Assembly (NCBI GenBank): GCA_029863825.1 | Contig: JAOTUP010000150.1 | Coordinates: forward strand, 1-5,791 | Source: Acidobacteriota bacterium | GTDB lineage: Bacteria > Acidobacteriota > Thermoanaerobaculia > Multivoradales > JAHEKO01 | Length of the DNA stretch: 5,791 bases | Direction of reading: 5' to 3' | Shown: in pieces, positions 5,761 to 5,791 of the stretch | Numbering within the stretch: the first letter of the stretch is position 1 | Layout: every line of letters starts with the position of its first letter | Translations under genes and position numbers: made by a program | Notes under the pieces: model-generated | Databases searched by the model: none | What the model saw: the letters and a program-made list of their open reading frames with translations, nothing else | Told to the model about the DNA's origin: nothing

Positions 5761-5791
5761 ATGAGCACTCCCGAAGAAGAACACCTCGTCT
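5761..5791 (+). CDS. Start of an unidentified downstream gene (partial)
   Basis: An ATG six bases after an AAGGTGA site and six bases after the acetyltransferase stop opens a frame that runs off the window after ten codons (MSTPEEEHLV). The short acidic N-terminus is not enough to identify a family. A ferredoxin or another pathway gene would be expected in this kind of operon, but nothing visible supports either. Confidence 0.6.
   Translation, partial: MSTPEEEHLV

Noticed and set aside
1..5791. CRISPR array, tRNA, rRNA, insertion sequence or attachment site
   Set aside because: No regularly spaced repeats, RNA-gene signatures, transposase sequence or terminal repeats were seen; nearly all bases are in bcr-operon coding sequence.

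Overview
The window is an interior piece of an operon for the central step of anaerobic aromatic degradation: an ATP-dependent (class I) benzoyl-CoA reductase. All genes are on the + strand in the order 3' end of a crotonase-family gene (probable dch), bcrC, bcrB, bcrA, bcrD, a GNAT-family acetyltransferase, and the first ten codons of an unidentified gene. DNA is GC-rich with strong G/C preference at third codon positions. The gene order bcrC-B-A-D and the protein sequences resemble the Thauera type, so a facultative or strict anaerobe degrading aromatics, probably a Pseudomonadota member, is the simplest guess. The window itself does not fix the species.

Layout: 1-383 probable dienoyl-CoA hydratase C-terminus; 380-1552 bcrC; 1553-1732 a 180-base non-coding-looking gap with inverted repeats; 1733-3019 bcrB; 3027-4349 bcrA; 4346-5257 bcrD; 5254-5754 GNAT; 5761-5791 start of the next gene. 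Three junctions are four-base stop/start overlaps (GTGA at 380 and 4346, ATGA at 5254), so the genes are almost certainly co-transcribed and translationally coupled. No promoter or convincing terminator was found; transcription should start upstream of the window and run past its end.

How the genes work together: BcrA and BcrD form the ATP-hydrolysing, [4Fe-4S]-bridged activating module. It drives low-potential electrons (normally from ferredoxin) into BcrB and BcrC, which bind benzoyl-CoA and reduce the ring to cyclohexa-1,5-diene-1-carbonyl-CoA. The upstream hydratase would then add water to give 6-hydroxycyclohex-1-ene-1-carbonyl-CoA. The later dehydrogenase (Had) and ring hydrolase (Oah), the ferredoxin and the benzoate-CoA ligase are not in the window.

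The core is a known system. The less ordinary parts are the GNAT gene coupled to bcrD, and the single structured gap between bcrC and bcrB in an otherwise tightly packed operon.
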